A stretch of 64,000 bases of DNA from Enoplosus armatus (taxonomy: Eukaryota; Chordata; Actinopteri; Centrarchiformes; Enoplosidae). Below, piece after piece: positions 8,390-20,612 of this stretch. How positions within the stretch are numbered: the stretch's first letter is position 1; each line of letters opens with the position of its first letter. The position numbers and the translations under genes are program-made. The stretch covers positions 28,342,293-28,406,292 of the forward strand of contig NC_092182.1 of assembly GCF_043641665.1 (NCBI RefSeq), given 5' to 3'. The notes below the pieces were generated by a model. That model did no database searches, was not told the DNA's origin, and saw only the letters and a list, made by a program, of their open reading frames with translations.

Positions 8390-11058
8390 AACAACCCCCT
8401 GTAACATCCACCTGCAACATCCACCTGCTGACAACCCCCTATAACATCCACCTGCTGACATCTACCTGTGACATCCACCTGGAACAACCCCCTGTAACAT
8501 CCACCTGCTGACATCCACCTGCTGACATCTACCTGTGACATCCCCCTGCAACATCCACCTGTAACATCCACCTGCTGACATCCACCTGCAACATCCACCT
8601 GCTGACAACCCCCTATAACATCCACCTGCTGACATCTACCTGTGACATCCACCTGGAACAACCCCCTGTAACATCCACCTGCTGACATCCACCTGCTGAC
8701 ATCCACCTGTGACATCCCCCTGCAACATCCACCTGTAACATCCACCTGCAACATCCACCTGCTGACAACCCCCTATAACATCCACCTGCAACATCCACCT
8801 GCAACATCCACCTTCAAACGACCCCCTGTAACATCCACCTGCAACATCCACCTGCTGACAACCCCCTATAACATCCACCTGCAACATCCACCTGCAACAT
8901 CCACCTGCTGACATCTACCTGCTGACATCTACCTGCTGTCATCCACCTGCAACATCCACCTGCTGACATCTACCTGCTGAAATCCACCTGCAACATCCAC
9001 CTGCTGACATCTACCTGTGACATCTACCTGTGACATCCACCTGTGACTTCCACCTGCTGACATCTACCTGCTGACATCTACCTGCTGACAACCCCCTATA
9101 ACATCCACCTGCAACATCCACCTGCTCACATCTACCTGTGACATCCACCTGGAACAACCCCCTGTAACATCCACCTGCTGACATCCACCTGCTGACATCT
9201 ACCTGTGACATCCCCCTGCAACATCCACCTGTAACATCCACCTGTAACATCCACCTGCTGACATCCACCTGCTGACATCCACCTGCTGACATCTACCTGC
9301 TGACATCCACCTGCAACATCCACCTGCTGACAACCCCCTATAACATCCACCTGCAACATCCACCTTCAAACGACCCCCTGTAACATCCACCTGCAACATC
9401 CACCTGCTGACAACCCCCTATAACATCCACCTGCAACATCCACCTGCTGACATCTACCTGCTGACATCCACCTGCAACATCCACCTGCTGACATCTACCT
9501 GCTGAAATCCACCTGCAACATCCACCTGCTGACATCTACCTGTGACATCCACCTGTAACATCCACCTGCAACATCCACCTGCAACATCCACCTTCAAACG
9601 ACCCCCTGTAACATCCACCTGCAACATCCACCTGCTGACAACCCCCTATAACATCCACCTGCAACATCCACCTGCTGACATCTACCTGCTGTCATCCACC
9701 TGCAACATCCACCTGCTGACATCTACCTGCTGAAATCCACCTGCAACATCCACCTGCTGACATCTACCTGTGACATCCACCTGTGACTTCCACCTGCTGA
9801 CATCTACCTGCTGACAACCCCCTATAACATCCACCTGCAACATCCACCTGCTCACATCTACCTGTGACATCCACCTGGAACAACCCCCTGTAACATCCAC
9901 CTGCTGACATCCACCTGCTGACATCTACCTGTGACATCCCCCTGCAACATCCACCTGTAACATCCACCTGTAACATCCACCTGCTGACATCTACCTGCTG
10001 ACATCCACCTGCAACATCCACCTGCTGACAACCCCCTATAACATCCACCTGCAACATCCACCTTCAAACGACCCCCTGTAACATCCACCTGCAACATCCA
10101 CCTGCTGACAACCCCCTATAACATCCACCTGCAACATCCACCTGCTGACATCTACCTGCTGACATCCACCTGCTGACATCTACCTGCTGAAATCCACCTG
10201 CAACATCCACCTGCTGACATCTACCTGTGACATCCACCTGTAACATCCACCTGGAACAACCCCCTGTAACATCCACCTGCTGACATCCACCTGCTGACAT
10301 CTACCTGCTGACATCCACCTGCAACATCCACCTGCTGACATCTACCTGTGACTTCCACCTGCTGACATCTACCTGCTGACAACCCCCTATAACATCCACC
10401 TGCAACATCCACCTGCTGACATCTACCTGTGACATCCACCTGGAACAACCCCCTGTAACATCCACCTGCTGACATCCACCTGCTGACATCTACCTGTGAC
10501 ATCCCCCTGCAACATCCACCTGCTGACATCTACCTGCTGACATCCACCTGCAACATCCACCTGCTGACAACCCCCTATAACATCCACCTGCAACATCCAC
10601 CTTCAAACGACCCCCTGTAACATCCACCTGCAACATCCACCTGCTGACAACCCCCTATAACATCCACCTGCAACATCCACCTGCTGACATCTACCTGCTG
10701 ACATTCACCTGCAACATCCACCTGCTGACATCTACCTGCTGACATCCACCTGCAACATCCACCTGCTGACATCTACCTGCTGACATCTACCTGTGACATC
10801 CACCTGTAACATCCACCTGCAACATCCACCTGTAACATCCACCTGCAACATCCACCTGCTGACATCTACCGGCTGACATATACCTGCAACATCCACCTTC
10901 AAACAACCCCCTGTAACATCCACCTGCTGACATCTACCTGCTAACATCCACCTGCAACATCCACCTTCAAACAACCCCCTGTAACATCCACCTGCTGACA
11001 TCTACCTGCTAACATCCACCTGCTAACATCCACCTGCAACATCCACCTGCTGACAACC
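8390..11058. repeat. 2.7-kb minisatellite of about 15-bp units
   Basis: The array is built of 12-15-bp words such as ACATCCACCTGC and ACATCTACCTGCTG, with variants ACAACCCCCTATA and CTTCAAACGACCCC. The rare variant CTTCAAACGACCCC recurs at about 8812, 9364, 9592, 10063 and 10603, showing higher-order blocks of several hundred bases with internal deletions. Minus-strand frames rich in Cys-Arg-Trp-Met are repeat by-products. The first units grow out of the tail of the retrovirus-like element. Confidence 0.97.
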
Positions 11059-11180
11059 ACTGCGAGTCCTCTGACCTCACTGCGAGTCCTCTGACCTCAC
11101 TGAGAGTCCTCTGACCTCACTGCGAGTCCTCTTACCTCACTGAAAGTCCTCTGACCTCACTGAGAGTCCTCTGACCTCAG
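11056..11180 (+). repeat. 20-bp tandem repeat, about 6 copies
   Basis: Units of CACTGCGAGTCCTCTGACCT repeat with GCGAG/GAGAG/GAAAG variants. It directly follows the 15-bp minisatellite without sharing its sequence. Confidence 0.92.
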
Positions 11181-11930
11181 ACCGACACACTCTGTCAACG
11201 ATGGCTGACTGATTGGACTGATCTGATGATTCATCGTCTGGTTAAAAACTGTGGATCTGTGTTAACTGTCGGTCTGATTAACAAAAGAACCAGAAACAAC
11301 TTTCTTCATTCATTAGAAAAATTGTTCACTTCATGATTTGTGATTTAATCTGCATCATGAATAATTCAGGCAGAGCAGTCTTTCAATAGAATAATAATTT
11401 CCATTCAGTCACATGAGTGTGATGGGTCGAAATACAGTTTGATGTGAGATATATTTATATCATTTTCACTTTTCCTAAAACATTTGGGCTAATAAATAAT
11501 TACAAATAATAAGAAATACTGAATATATCAATTTATAATCTATCAAAATCTGAATTATTAAAAAATGTATTAACAAACAGGATATCATTAAATGTAGACA
11601 AGATAATTAATGAATAAAATAAACACATTGTTTCAGTAGAAATGTCTTATTGCCATTCAGAGCAGTGAAGTCCATTAATACACGTTAGTTTCACTGATCT
11701 GAAATAATCGATAACAATAAATACAGAATATTGCAGCTTTTTATTGATGTGCTGATGTTCGTATAACAGTTAGTTTAAAGGGAAACATTCAGAAGCTGTT
11801 CTGTCAACAAATATGGATGCTTTCCTTTTAGATTGACATTTAGTTTTATCGAATTTAATTCTGTAGCAATAAATACAGCAATGATCTATGTTTCAACTGA
11901 CAGTGAAATAATTATTTACAATTATTTACA
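11181..11930. other. AT-rich intergenic stretch
   Basis: No convincing exon, RNA gene or repeat border is seen. AT-rich sequence with scattered short direct words (TTATTTACAATTATTTACA near 11910). Confidence 0.5.
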
Positions 11931-11934
11931 TTTG

Positions 11935-12620
11935 ATACAAACAAGCTTTTTATCTGACCCTTTTGCTTTAATGACAGCATGGACTCCACAGCTTTGTGCC
12001 AAACCTGATGACCCATGTTATCCCAGCATGACCTGACAATGTTCCAGAGGGCTTCTTATGATGTCACAGAAGGCTTGGCTTTCTGAGTCTTCAAGTGCCC
12101 CCATAAATAGTTCAATGGGGTTGAGGTCAGGTGACTGTGGATTCATCAGTAAATAGGACTTTTCTTCATCCACAGTAAAATGCTGCTGTTTCTTAGCCCA
12201 CCCCAAGAGTTTGACCTTGTTTCCCCTTCTGAGAAGTGGTTTAGAAACTGCTACTGGTCCTCTGAGACCACTACAAGACAGCCTTCTTTTGACAGGACTT
12301 TTGCTGATTGGAGTGTGGCCTTCTTTATTTAGCAGATTGTGTATCTGTGATGAAGGTGCTTTTCTATCTCTCGGGGAACTAAGCTTGACGTATTGATCTT
12401 CTGATGGTGTGGTCACTGTTGGTCTGCCTGATCGAGCTTTGGATACAACTGATCCCGTTTCTGCAAAGCGTTTTTAGAGTTCCATGCACTGCCCCCTTAG
12501 AAACCTTTAGTCTGGCCTTGACTTGACTCTGAGAAAGCCCCTCTTTGCTCAGAATAACACTCTGACTTCTGACACTGTCACTTAGTTCTGATGCCATGTT
12601 TCCCACTATCACAATGCTGC
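11935..12620 (-). mobile_element. Decayed, internally deleted Tc1-like transposon
   Basis: Minus-strand frames at 12612-12379 and 12416-12018 carry Tc1 transposase segments. There is an N-terminal helix-turn-helix part (MASELSDSVRSQSVILSKEG, SQVKARLKVSKGAV), then LLNKEGHTPISKSPVKRRLS and LLRRGNKVKLLGWAKK, then the C-terminal NPQSPDLNPIEL signature. The catalytic middle containing the first two acidic residues is missing between HFTVDEEKS and the PDLNPIE block, and the two frames do not join. Non-functional. Confidence 0.85.
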
Positions 12621-12683
12621 TTAATGAGCAATGACCTGCTGGAAAGTTGAGGCACAGCCATGTTTAGAACAGGTGAATATATA

Positions 12684-12830
12684 TATACACTCAGTGTCCA
12701 GTTTATTAGGAACACCTGCTAAAAATGGTTCAGTCTAATCCAACAGTCCTGAAATATATCCTCCTTCATGAAGGTTATAATAAAGTTTTATTCAGCCTAC
12801 CCTCCTTGATATAAATAGGTAAGACAAAAT
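12684..12830. repeat. Interspersed repeat fragment (CAGTTTATTAGGAACACCTG)
   Basis: CACTCAGTGTCCAGTTTATTAGGAACACCTG resembles the end of a common fish interspersed repeat with a TTTATTAGG(A/T)ACACCT terminus. Only one copy is present here, so this rests on family knowledge. Confidence 0.4.
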
Positions 12831-13013
12831 AATAGAAACACCATAATTTGGAGGAAAAACAACAACAACATCTGAATCCAAAGTTTATTTTTATTTAAAT
12901 CCAATGACAAAGACCAACAGAAGTAGAGGTGAGATGAACATTTCACAGTTTAGAGTAAAAACACAAGTTACTTATTTGTAACCTGCCTGATTAATGAGCA
13001 AGTAACCTCCTGA

Positions 13014-16000
13014 TTACAGGTCGGGCTCATTCAGGTGGATGACAGTGATGGTAATGTCATCACGGTACCTCCTGGCCAGCTCTGCCGGCAGGCTCAGCAT
13101 CTTGGCCAGACGGTTTGGTGCCACTGCTCCGTACCCATCGTCCCCCAGGGCGTGGCGGAGCAGGTGGGTGCCAGCGTTCTGGTCTTCCAGCACTGACAGA
13201 ACCCGCCCCCTCCTCTCCAGCAGGAGGCGCTGTAGGCTGCCCAGCGTCATGTCTGCGCCAGGAATTATTGGTCTCTGTTGCTGAAGGCCTGTACAACAAC
13301 AAACCATATTAACAGTTTACACTTACACTGACAGTTCAACTGCTTTCAGTGCTTTTCAGTTCAGTGCTGTTTGCACTTCAATTCAACTGCTCTCAGCTCT
13401 ATCACTTAAACTGACATCTCCTCTCTATTCAGTGCTTAGAACCTAAACTGAAACTGTCATACAATATCACATGTACATATTATAACCAACATATGTCAGT
13501 TAATCAGGTCATCTTAATGATAACAATTCACCTACATGCTGTGAGGTGTGGAGTCCCTCAGGGCTCCATCCTCGGTTCGGCTCTGAAACCTGATTCACAT
13601 CCACAGGATACATTTGACCAAATAGCTCCTAACAAATACAACAGGACATGGCCCAAACCTGAGAACACTGTGTTCCTTCAGGTGGTCTAACGTCTCAGTA
13701 GTCAGACCTCCTCACTATCCCACAAACTAAAATGCACTTCTCAGGTGGTAAAACCTTTTCCTGCTGCTCCTCCATCCACTGGAATAAATGCCAAACTGCC
13801 TACAAATAAACAGATCCAGATTTTAAATATATTTATTCTAGCTGTCCTGTGATTCAGACTTTATCATTTCAGTGTGATAAAACACAGTGTGTGCAGTCCA
13901 GTTTAGGCTCAGCTCAAATGTTAGTCTTAGTGAGGATCTTAGTTCTCTGACCTGTCAGTTGTTCCCCCACCAGCTGGACGACTGCCTGTCGGTGCATCAG
14001 CTCCCAGAGTCCGTCAGTCGCCAGGACCAGGAACTTGTCAGCAGGTCTGATGCAGTGTCGTGTGACCTCCGGCTGGGCGGTCAGATATGGCGGGGTCAGG
14101 TAGTGCGGTGGTGGCGGTGTCCGGACCGCCTCGCCGACCGCAGACAGGACATCTGGTCGTGTTTCATAGACTCGACTCAGCATCTCTGGGCTCCATTTGA
14201 AGCAGACATTGCCAAACGCCCTAAAGGGCAACAGCAGACCGAGCAGGCGGTCGTGGCGGATCACCGTCCTCCATTCTGACTGTGGGTGTTCTCCCAGAAT
14301 TCTTTGCAGCTCATCTGGGTTCTGTGCATTGTGGTCGTTGGTAAGGCTGACCGCTGACCAGCGCCTATCCGGCTCCTGGACACCGAGGACGGCCCGGCTG
14401 TCACCCAGGTTGGCCACATGCAGGACCCCATTGGAGACGCGGGCGACGCAGGCCGTGCAGCCGGACATTGCCACCCGGAGGGGGGAGGAAAGAGACAACG
14501 CCTCCCCAGGGAAAAGCACCCGTCTGTGGACAGAGAGAGAATTCACCCGGTGACTAGTCTGACTCACAGGATGTATGTTATATGTATGTTGTATGTTGGT
14601 ATAAGTCTGCCAGGGCTTAGTGCCACCTAAGACGATTGTGATTTGTGTAAAGAAAATCCCAGAATGATGATGGTTTGAGCCAGACCTTTCTCTGTGGTGT
14701 AGAGATACCTCTGGCTATGTGAGACTACCTAGTGACTAAAGTTGAAAGCAGCCAAAGAAAACTTAATCTTTCAGAGTTACTGTCTGTCTTTATTGTCCAC
14801 CTCTCAACATAATGGACACACTACTTCCTGTGGTGGCACTAAACATTGGCACTGGATGTAAAACAAACACAGAATCATCCAATATGAACATAATTCATAA
14901 GATACTGGATTGAGACGGACTGTAGGCATCTTCCATTACACCAGCGGTTCTCAAACTTTTTCTTTCATGCCCCCCTTCAAAAGCTGAAAAGAGTTCATGC
15001 CAGTGGAAAGCAATTAAAAAAAACATTGCAACATGAATAACTGTTCTGTGTCTTTGCTGTCCCAGGCTAAATATTCTCTGTGTGAATTGAAATGTATTGA
15101 TAGTATAATTTTGCACGTAGGCGGGTGCATTCATGTATGCATGTGCATGTGTACAGTACCCTCCCACCCTCCACCCTGAATAATAGGACTCCTTCAAAAG
15201 CCAGGATGTAATTCAAACACTGGGTGGATCCATTGTCTCTGGTTCTGCTTTTGTTTCCTCTGTTCTGCCCCCACTTTGAGGATGAGTTCCTGAACCTAAA
15301 CGTGGTCTCTGATCAGGAGGTGATACTAAATCCAAGTTCAGGTCCTGCTGATGGGTTGTAACACGACAGTAACTCAGGACGTGTGTTTAAACACTTTGTT
15401 ATCAATGGACAGATGATGTTCTGATTCAGAACAACAGAAATGTGTTTGTTCTGCATTTGTTCTATAAACTGTAGATTGTGTTCAGTGTTGGGGAGAACGT
15501 TTAATTACATTTCTCAGGAACATTCAGATACCGTTGGTATTTTCAAAATCATGTAAAATTTCCAGCAGTGGGCTGAACTAAACTCTGTTACCAAACATAA
15601 CGTAAAGATGACCTCCTTGTCCCGGTGTCACCTCTTCAATGACAAATATCTGAAACATTCTGGTTGGTAAAACACAGCGAAAACAAGGCAGAACTTAGAC
15701 TAGGTTACAGGTAACTGTTGCTCATATTTTTGTGGATTTTGTCCTCGATCTCTTTCAGTGTAGTTGTGTTATGAAGGGATCACTTCCCAGCCAGAATCTA
15801 CAGGTGGGATGATTATACACACACCAACAGCTCTTTACATGGAAATGTTAGTGTTTTATTCAGACTGTAAAAATGCCAACCTGCCCTTTAGCTAGTAAAT
15901 TAAACACACTACAGAATGAGGACCTGGGTGAGGACATGGACAGATGGACCTGGGCCTCCACAGAAAGGTCGTAGTCAAGACGACGGAAAGCGCTGACCAT

Positions 16001-17558
16001 CGCTGATGTCACCCTGCCGCCGTCCTGCAGCCAATCACAGAGGAGAAAGACAATGACATCACATCATGTGAAAGCTTTAAAGCTGCGTTCACTTCCTGTC
16101 AGAGAAACTGATGGATCAGGACTCAGGACGTCCAACTTGAATCTAGAATGAAGCCTGAACAAACTGCAGCAAACAGAAGCTCCTCTTCTGACAGTACTGA
16201 TCAATGAGGCTTTCATTTCAATCTAGCATCCTAAATATAAGTTTTCTAAATATGAAGAAATTAGATCCCTTTTCTGTCCAAAAGCAGCTGAAGGAACAAT
16301 TTTCTCCTGAAATAGTTCCAGAGATGTTGAATGTTTTAAATATTTAAATACAAACTAAACTACATGGCAGAGATCGATATCTCCAAACCTGGACACATCA
16401 AACCAAAACTATCTGACCAGAGAGAGACTGTCTGGCCAAGACCAACTGAGGTCTGACATGTCCTCCTGCTCTCACCTGGTACCAGAGATCAGCCAATAGC
16501 AGCAGGACGGGTCAGTACCTGCTTCCACCACCAGATGTCAGGCTTCACACAGATTTGATGGTCAGATTTTCTGAACTCTGTTGTTTACTTAGGGTTAGGG
16601 TCTTAAGTCTTCAGAGGTCCACCTGGATCCTAGTAGCCAAGACCCGACCCAGGACCTGAGTCAGGCCGTGTCCAAATTATATTTACTCTAATCAGGTCTG
16701 GTGGGTCCCTTTCGGATCAGGTCTCCTTTTTTATGAATTCATACCAGGTTCAGGCAGGTTTTCCATTGGTCAATTTTTGGGTCCATAATTTTGGACCAGT
16801 GGAGACTCTAGTCTGTTTTATTGATTTGATTCTCCGAAATGTCTGGATGCCTAGTTACCTCCTCCTCCTCCTCTTCGTCTTTGTCCTCCAGCCTCTCCTG
16901 CCAGTAGTTTCGGAGGCTGTGGAAGGAATTCACTCCTCCATCGGTGCAGCTGTGGTCTTGGGGGTGTTTGTGCCACTCTAGCAGCGGTGGTACAGCTCGT
17001 TCCTCCTCCACCGCCCGTTCAAGCTCTGCCAGCGACGTCAGTGGCAGCGTTGCCACGGCAATGTAGTAGAAGAGCCTCTGGCTGACAGCGTGAGCGCACA
17101 CCGACCCCGCGTGGCCGTCAAACACGCCGAATAGCACACCGCCACGGCCCAGAAGGCAGGTGGCGCTGCTCCGACGGTCCTCGCAAGGGTGGTTGGATGG
17201 CAACATGTTACTATGGAAACTCAGGACACCATGGGAGGCAGGGCCTCTGGGAAGGGTGTAGCTGTATTCGTTGGCCTGGCAACAGAAGACAGACAGACAG
17301 ATTGGTGATTTGACTGGTTGACTGACACCTCGAATGACACTCATTTCTCACCTTTAAGATGTGGTTGATCTGAACCGAGCCCATCCGTCCCGCCTCCTGC
17401 CCTGTCCTGTACTTCCTGCTCCCGCTGTCTGCTGGGTAATGGAGTCTGGGGAGCTCAGGGGGCGGGGGAGGGGGAGAGGACGAGAGGGAGCCACGGCACT
17501 GGTGGATCTCAAACCTGCAATGTCCATTGAAGGTTCTTGTTCTTCCCAGCATGGCCAC
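13014..17558 (-). CDS. PDP1-like pyruvate dehydrogenase phosphatase catalytic subunit
   Basis: Five minus-strand exons join in frame: 17558-17352, 17275-16859, 16024-15924, 14523-13952 and 13288-13014. The product is a PP2C-family Mg/Mn phosphatase that reactivates pyruvate dehydrogenase in the mitochondrial matrix. Visible motifs in order are HILK/ANEYSY (joined across exons 1-2), EDRRSSATC, GVFDGHAG (metal-binding Asp), SGCTACVARV, LGDSRAVLGVQE, NDHNAQN, DRLLGLLLPFRAFG, PPYLTAQPEVT, LATDGLWELMHRQ, EDQNAGTHLLRHALG and RYRDDITITVIHLN. The C-terminal part is closer to PDP1 than PDP2. Exon 2 ends in a Glu-rich run. Mammalian PDP1/2 coding regions are largely one exon, so five exons are notable. 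The start at 17558 is the least certain point, since no clear transit peptide is seen. A 3' polyadenylation signal (TTTATT on plus) lies near 12884. Confidence 0.9.
13530..13600 (+). mobile_element. LINE reverse-transcriptase scrap in PDP intron 4
   Basis: A short plus-strand frame reads RCGVPQGSILG, a conserved LINE reverse-transcriptase motif, then loses frame. It lies between PDP exons 4 and 5. Confidence 0.55.
14943..15175. repeat. hAT-like repeat fragment in PDP intron 3
   Basis: CCAGCGGTTCTCAAACTTTTT resembles the terminus of a widespread hAT-type element (CAGTGGTTCTCAAACTTTTT). No matching second end was identified, so the right limit is approximate. Confidence 0.4.
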
Positions 17559-18579
17559 TCACCAGTAGATCCAGCAGGAGAACCAACAGAAGAACCAGCA
17601 GGAGAAACAGCAGGAAAACAAGAGAACCAACAGAGTGAAACCTGGAGGAGAATCAAAAGAAGCATCAACAAAGCTGCACATGATAGACCAGACTGCTAAA
17701 GGCTGGTATCCACCGCACAGTGTTCAGAATTAACTGTGCTGATGGTGGTCTTCAGTCCTGTGTCTCTTTGCCCCCCATACCTGACAACTGTTCAGGTGTG
17801 CTTCATAACTGTCCCTGGAACCTGCTGCATTCAGGAGCAGCCTGCAGTATTCTGGAGCCAGGTCTACTTGGGAGCAAACTGGTCTACAGGCTTCCAAATG
17901 GAAACTGAAATCTGAACACCTGTTTGAATGGATGTGGCAGAAGAACCAACAGAACAGAAACAGAAGGAACCAGCAGAGTATTTACTACATCACCCAGTTT
18001 TTGTGTCTGTTATCACAGATTTGCACTGAGCTGACGAACTCATCTCAAGTTATCATACTGAAACTCACTGTGTTTGTTGAGGTGTTTAGTTCCTGGTTAA
18101 CTCTTCGTCTTAATCTTTGGTTCAGTTGAAGGTGTCTGGTTCTCGGTTCTTTACACAGAGGTCCCAACCTCTTCATGCAGCTGGACAGGTGTGCTGTTGA
18201 AGGTTGTTTGTATATTCTGTTGTGGTCTTTTGTTTCTGTCTGTGGCCTTGTAGCCCGCTGTGACCTTTGGCAGTTTTCATATCTCACTCAGTAATCAGTA
18301 ATCCATAAACCTCCTGCTGCTTGCTGTGAAGCCCGCCCTCCTCGCTGTGACTGCATTCACTGTTTGTGAAAAAAAAGTGTATTTTTTTATTTAAGTTTCA
18401 GACAGAAGAAGAGAAATCCCCAAAGCCGGTGAAACTAGAGGGCGGTGTGCTTGTATTTGGGAAGCACTTCCCTTTGCTATGTTTTCTCCACATAGATGCA
18501 GATGGACCAGGGCTCCACATGGGTTGTGTCTGATTTTCAGTGGTAGTTGTGCTTGGGTGGATTTGGTGAGACAAAACAC
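17559..18579. other. 5' flank of the PDP-like gene
   Basis: The first 100 bases hold short repeats of AACCAACAGAAGAACCAGCAGGAG. Read on the minus strand they give an alternative open frame (17671-17354) with a hydrophobic start (MLMLLLILLQVSLCWF), out of frame with exon 1. No other gene is seen. Confidence 0.4.
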
Positions 18580-18583
18580 TTAA

Positions 18584-18835
18584 CCCTTTAACACCGAGTG
18601 TGACGTCGGAGACACGTTTGCGCAAGCGCACTTTGGATTACCATAATTACGTCATGGTTTTGCGCTATCGGAAAGATTCCAACGGTTTCTGAAAGCTGAG
18701 ACGTTGCGCTTTACAGCCAGGATTTTTTCATGATCATATTATATAAAAAAAATGTCCGCATGGACTTTTTTGCTTATTTTGACTGGGAGGTGCAAGTGAA
18801 ATTATCGTAATGACACCATATCGGCTGTAAAGCCA
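18584..18835 (+). mobile_element. TTAA-flanked MITE, copy A (3' truncated)
   Basis: TTAA (18580-18583) is followed by CCCTTTAACACCGAGTGTGA, the same start as the complete copies at 40366 and 58557. Homology continues through GACGTTGCGCTTTACAGCC and TTTTTTGCTTATTTTGACTG but stops near 18835, before the right inverted terminus. Confidence 0.85.
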
Positions 18836-19359
18836 GAATAATTCCCGTTATTGAAAAATGTTGTTTAATCTTACGGTGAAATGCGTGTTCATAAAAAAGA
18901 GCTTGACTCCGTTTTTTTCATTGCTCTCAATGTTACACACAGAACCAGACATAACAGCTAAGAACAAAGACAACAAAGCTGAACAAAGGTCAAAGAATAG
19001 ACAGGACGATTATGTAGCTACACAAATAGGTAAAGCACCAATGGCAAACAACACAAATCAAATCAGATATCTATATAAACGTCAAATGTCTCAAATTCAA
19101 GTTTAAAAACAAACACCTTCATGAATTCAAACAGGCAGCACAGGACACGTTATCAGATAATCACAATACAACTGAGAAACAACGAGATGATGATTTTATG
19201 AAATAATTAAACATATCATTTTATTTCAGTTTGTAAATAGTGTGTGTCAAAAAATAACATTTTTATATTTGTTCATTTAAGTATTTTTAAACTTAATTTC
19301 CGATGGTGGATGAATGCAGCAGGATGTGTGGATGTGTGTGTGTGTCTGTGTGTGTGGTG

Positions 19360-19790
19360 CCGTGTGCAGACCGCGTGTGGCGCAGAGGAGGATAGAAAAC
19401 AAACAGTTTCGGGGTCTGAGGTGAGTGTGAGCTCCGGCCGAGCAATCCGATCTTTTCTCCCCGCAGCAGGCTCCCCGCCGCCGGGCTGCGATGCCGCGCC
19501 GTCCCGGTGTGATGCACCCGGAGAGGAAGCGCCTCGGAGCGAACAATCTCCCGCTGTTTATTCCGCTGTGGAACATATGCTAACCTGCTAGTATGCTAGC
19601 TGACAGTATGACAGCGCTGGGCCTGTTGACAGGCTGTCTCTCTCCGCACACAGCGGGGAAACCGGCAGAGCCGAGCCGGAGGAGGGACTGTCCGCCTGGT
19701 TGAAGCGGAGTCCATCCCACCTTCGGCTGGTGGCCGCATAAAGCCTCCTGTTAGCGGGAAAGCGGGGGGGGGGGGGGGGGGTAACGGTAA
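19360..19790. promoter_or_regulatory. CpG-rich promoter zone between the PDP-like gene and cnbp
   Basis: CpG dinucleotides are dense (CTCCGGCCGAGCAATCCG, GCCGCGCCGTCCCGG, GAGCCGAGCCGGAGG) in otherwise CpG-poor DNA. It lies upstream of both divergent genes, so it may hold the non-coding first exon of cnbp, the PDP promoter, or both. An 18-base G run (19764-19781) closes it on the right. No first exon could be fixed. Confidence 0.5.
19764..19781 (+). repeat. 18-base poly-G run
   Basis: An unbroken run of 18 G, C-rich on the opposite strand, at the edge of the CpG-rich zone. Confidence 0.95.
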
Positions 19791-20612
19791 CACACTGCCA
19801 CAGTTAGTTCAATGTGGAAGCAAAATACACCGTGACATATACTATAATAACCGGGGTTTTCATCCAGTCCGGTTCTCTGTGGTCCCCCATGACAACTTTG
19901 TGTCTCATCTGCTCGATGAGAACAGACACCTGAACTCATCGGTCAGTGAGGAGGCTGCCGTTACACTGCTGCTGCAAATAAAGTTCAAAAGATTGAAGTG
20001 ATCAGTCGACCGACAGGAAATGAATCGGCAGCTGTGTTTGATGAATCATTTAAAGTCACTGATGAAGCAGAAACCTCCTCATCCTCAGCTGCCACAGTCT
20101 GAAGACTCATGTTGGACATTTTCACTCTTTTCTGATAAAATAATTAGACTAATATAATATGATCATGAAAATAATGGTTGGTTACCGTGTTGTGGCTATT
20201 ATTACTAACATTACTATTCAGTCAGCAGCAATGTAAAGACTCAATGTAAAGAGTTGTGCGTCATGGCTTAACAAATTACAATTACTTTGTGTAGCCCAAA
20301 CCAGTCAACCTAGGAGAAACATTGTGTCGCTGTCGTCCTCTTGCGCTCTAAGATGCCCCTTTAATGTTAATAATGTTGATTATAATTTCTTATTTTGTGG
20401 GCTATTTGGGATTTTTGGTAATTCATAATAATAATAAAAAACCCACAGCATTCGAATATTGATTTGGACGTTGATTACCATGGCAACGGTCGGAGCTTCG
20501 AAGCATTCCGGTCAATCCTAAATGACTTGGGGAATGTTTTTGTTGCAGTACCACGAGAGACCACTGACAGAGTGGAGGCGCCATACCACATCTATTAATG
20601 CATGCATGGGTG

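Noticed and set aside
8152..11001. Many minus-strand open frames with CRWM/GGCQQVDV residue patterns
   Set aside because: They are translations of a 15-bp tandem repeat in several frames; no conserved start, domain or splice context.
12018..12612. Functional transposase gene
   Set aside because: The catalytic middle is deleted and the two frames do not join.
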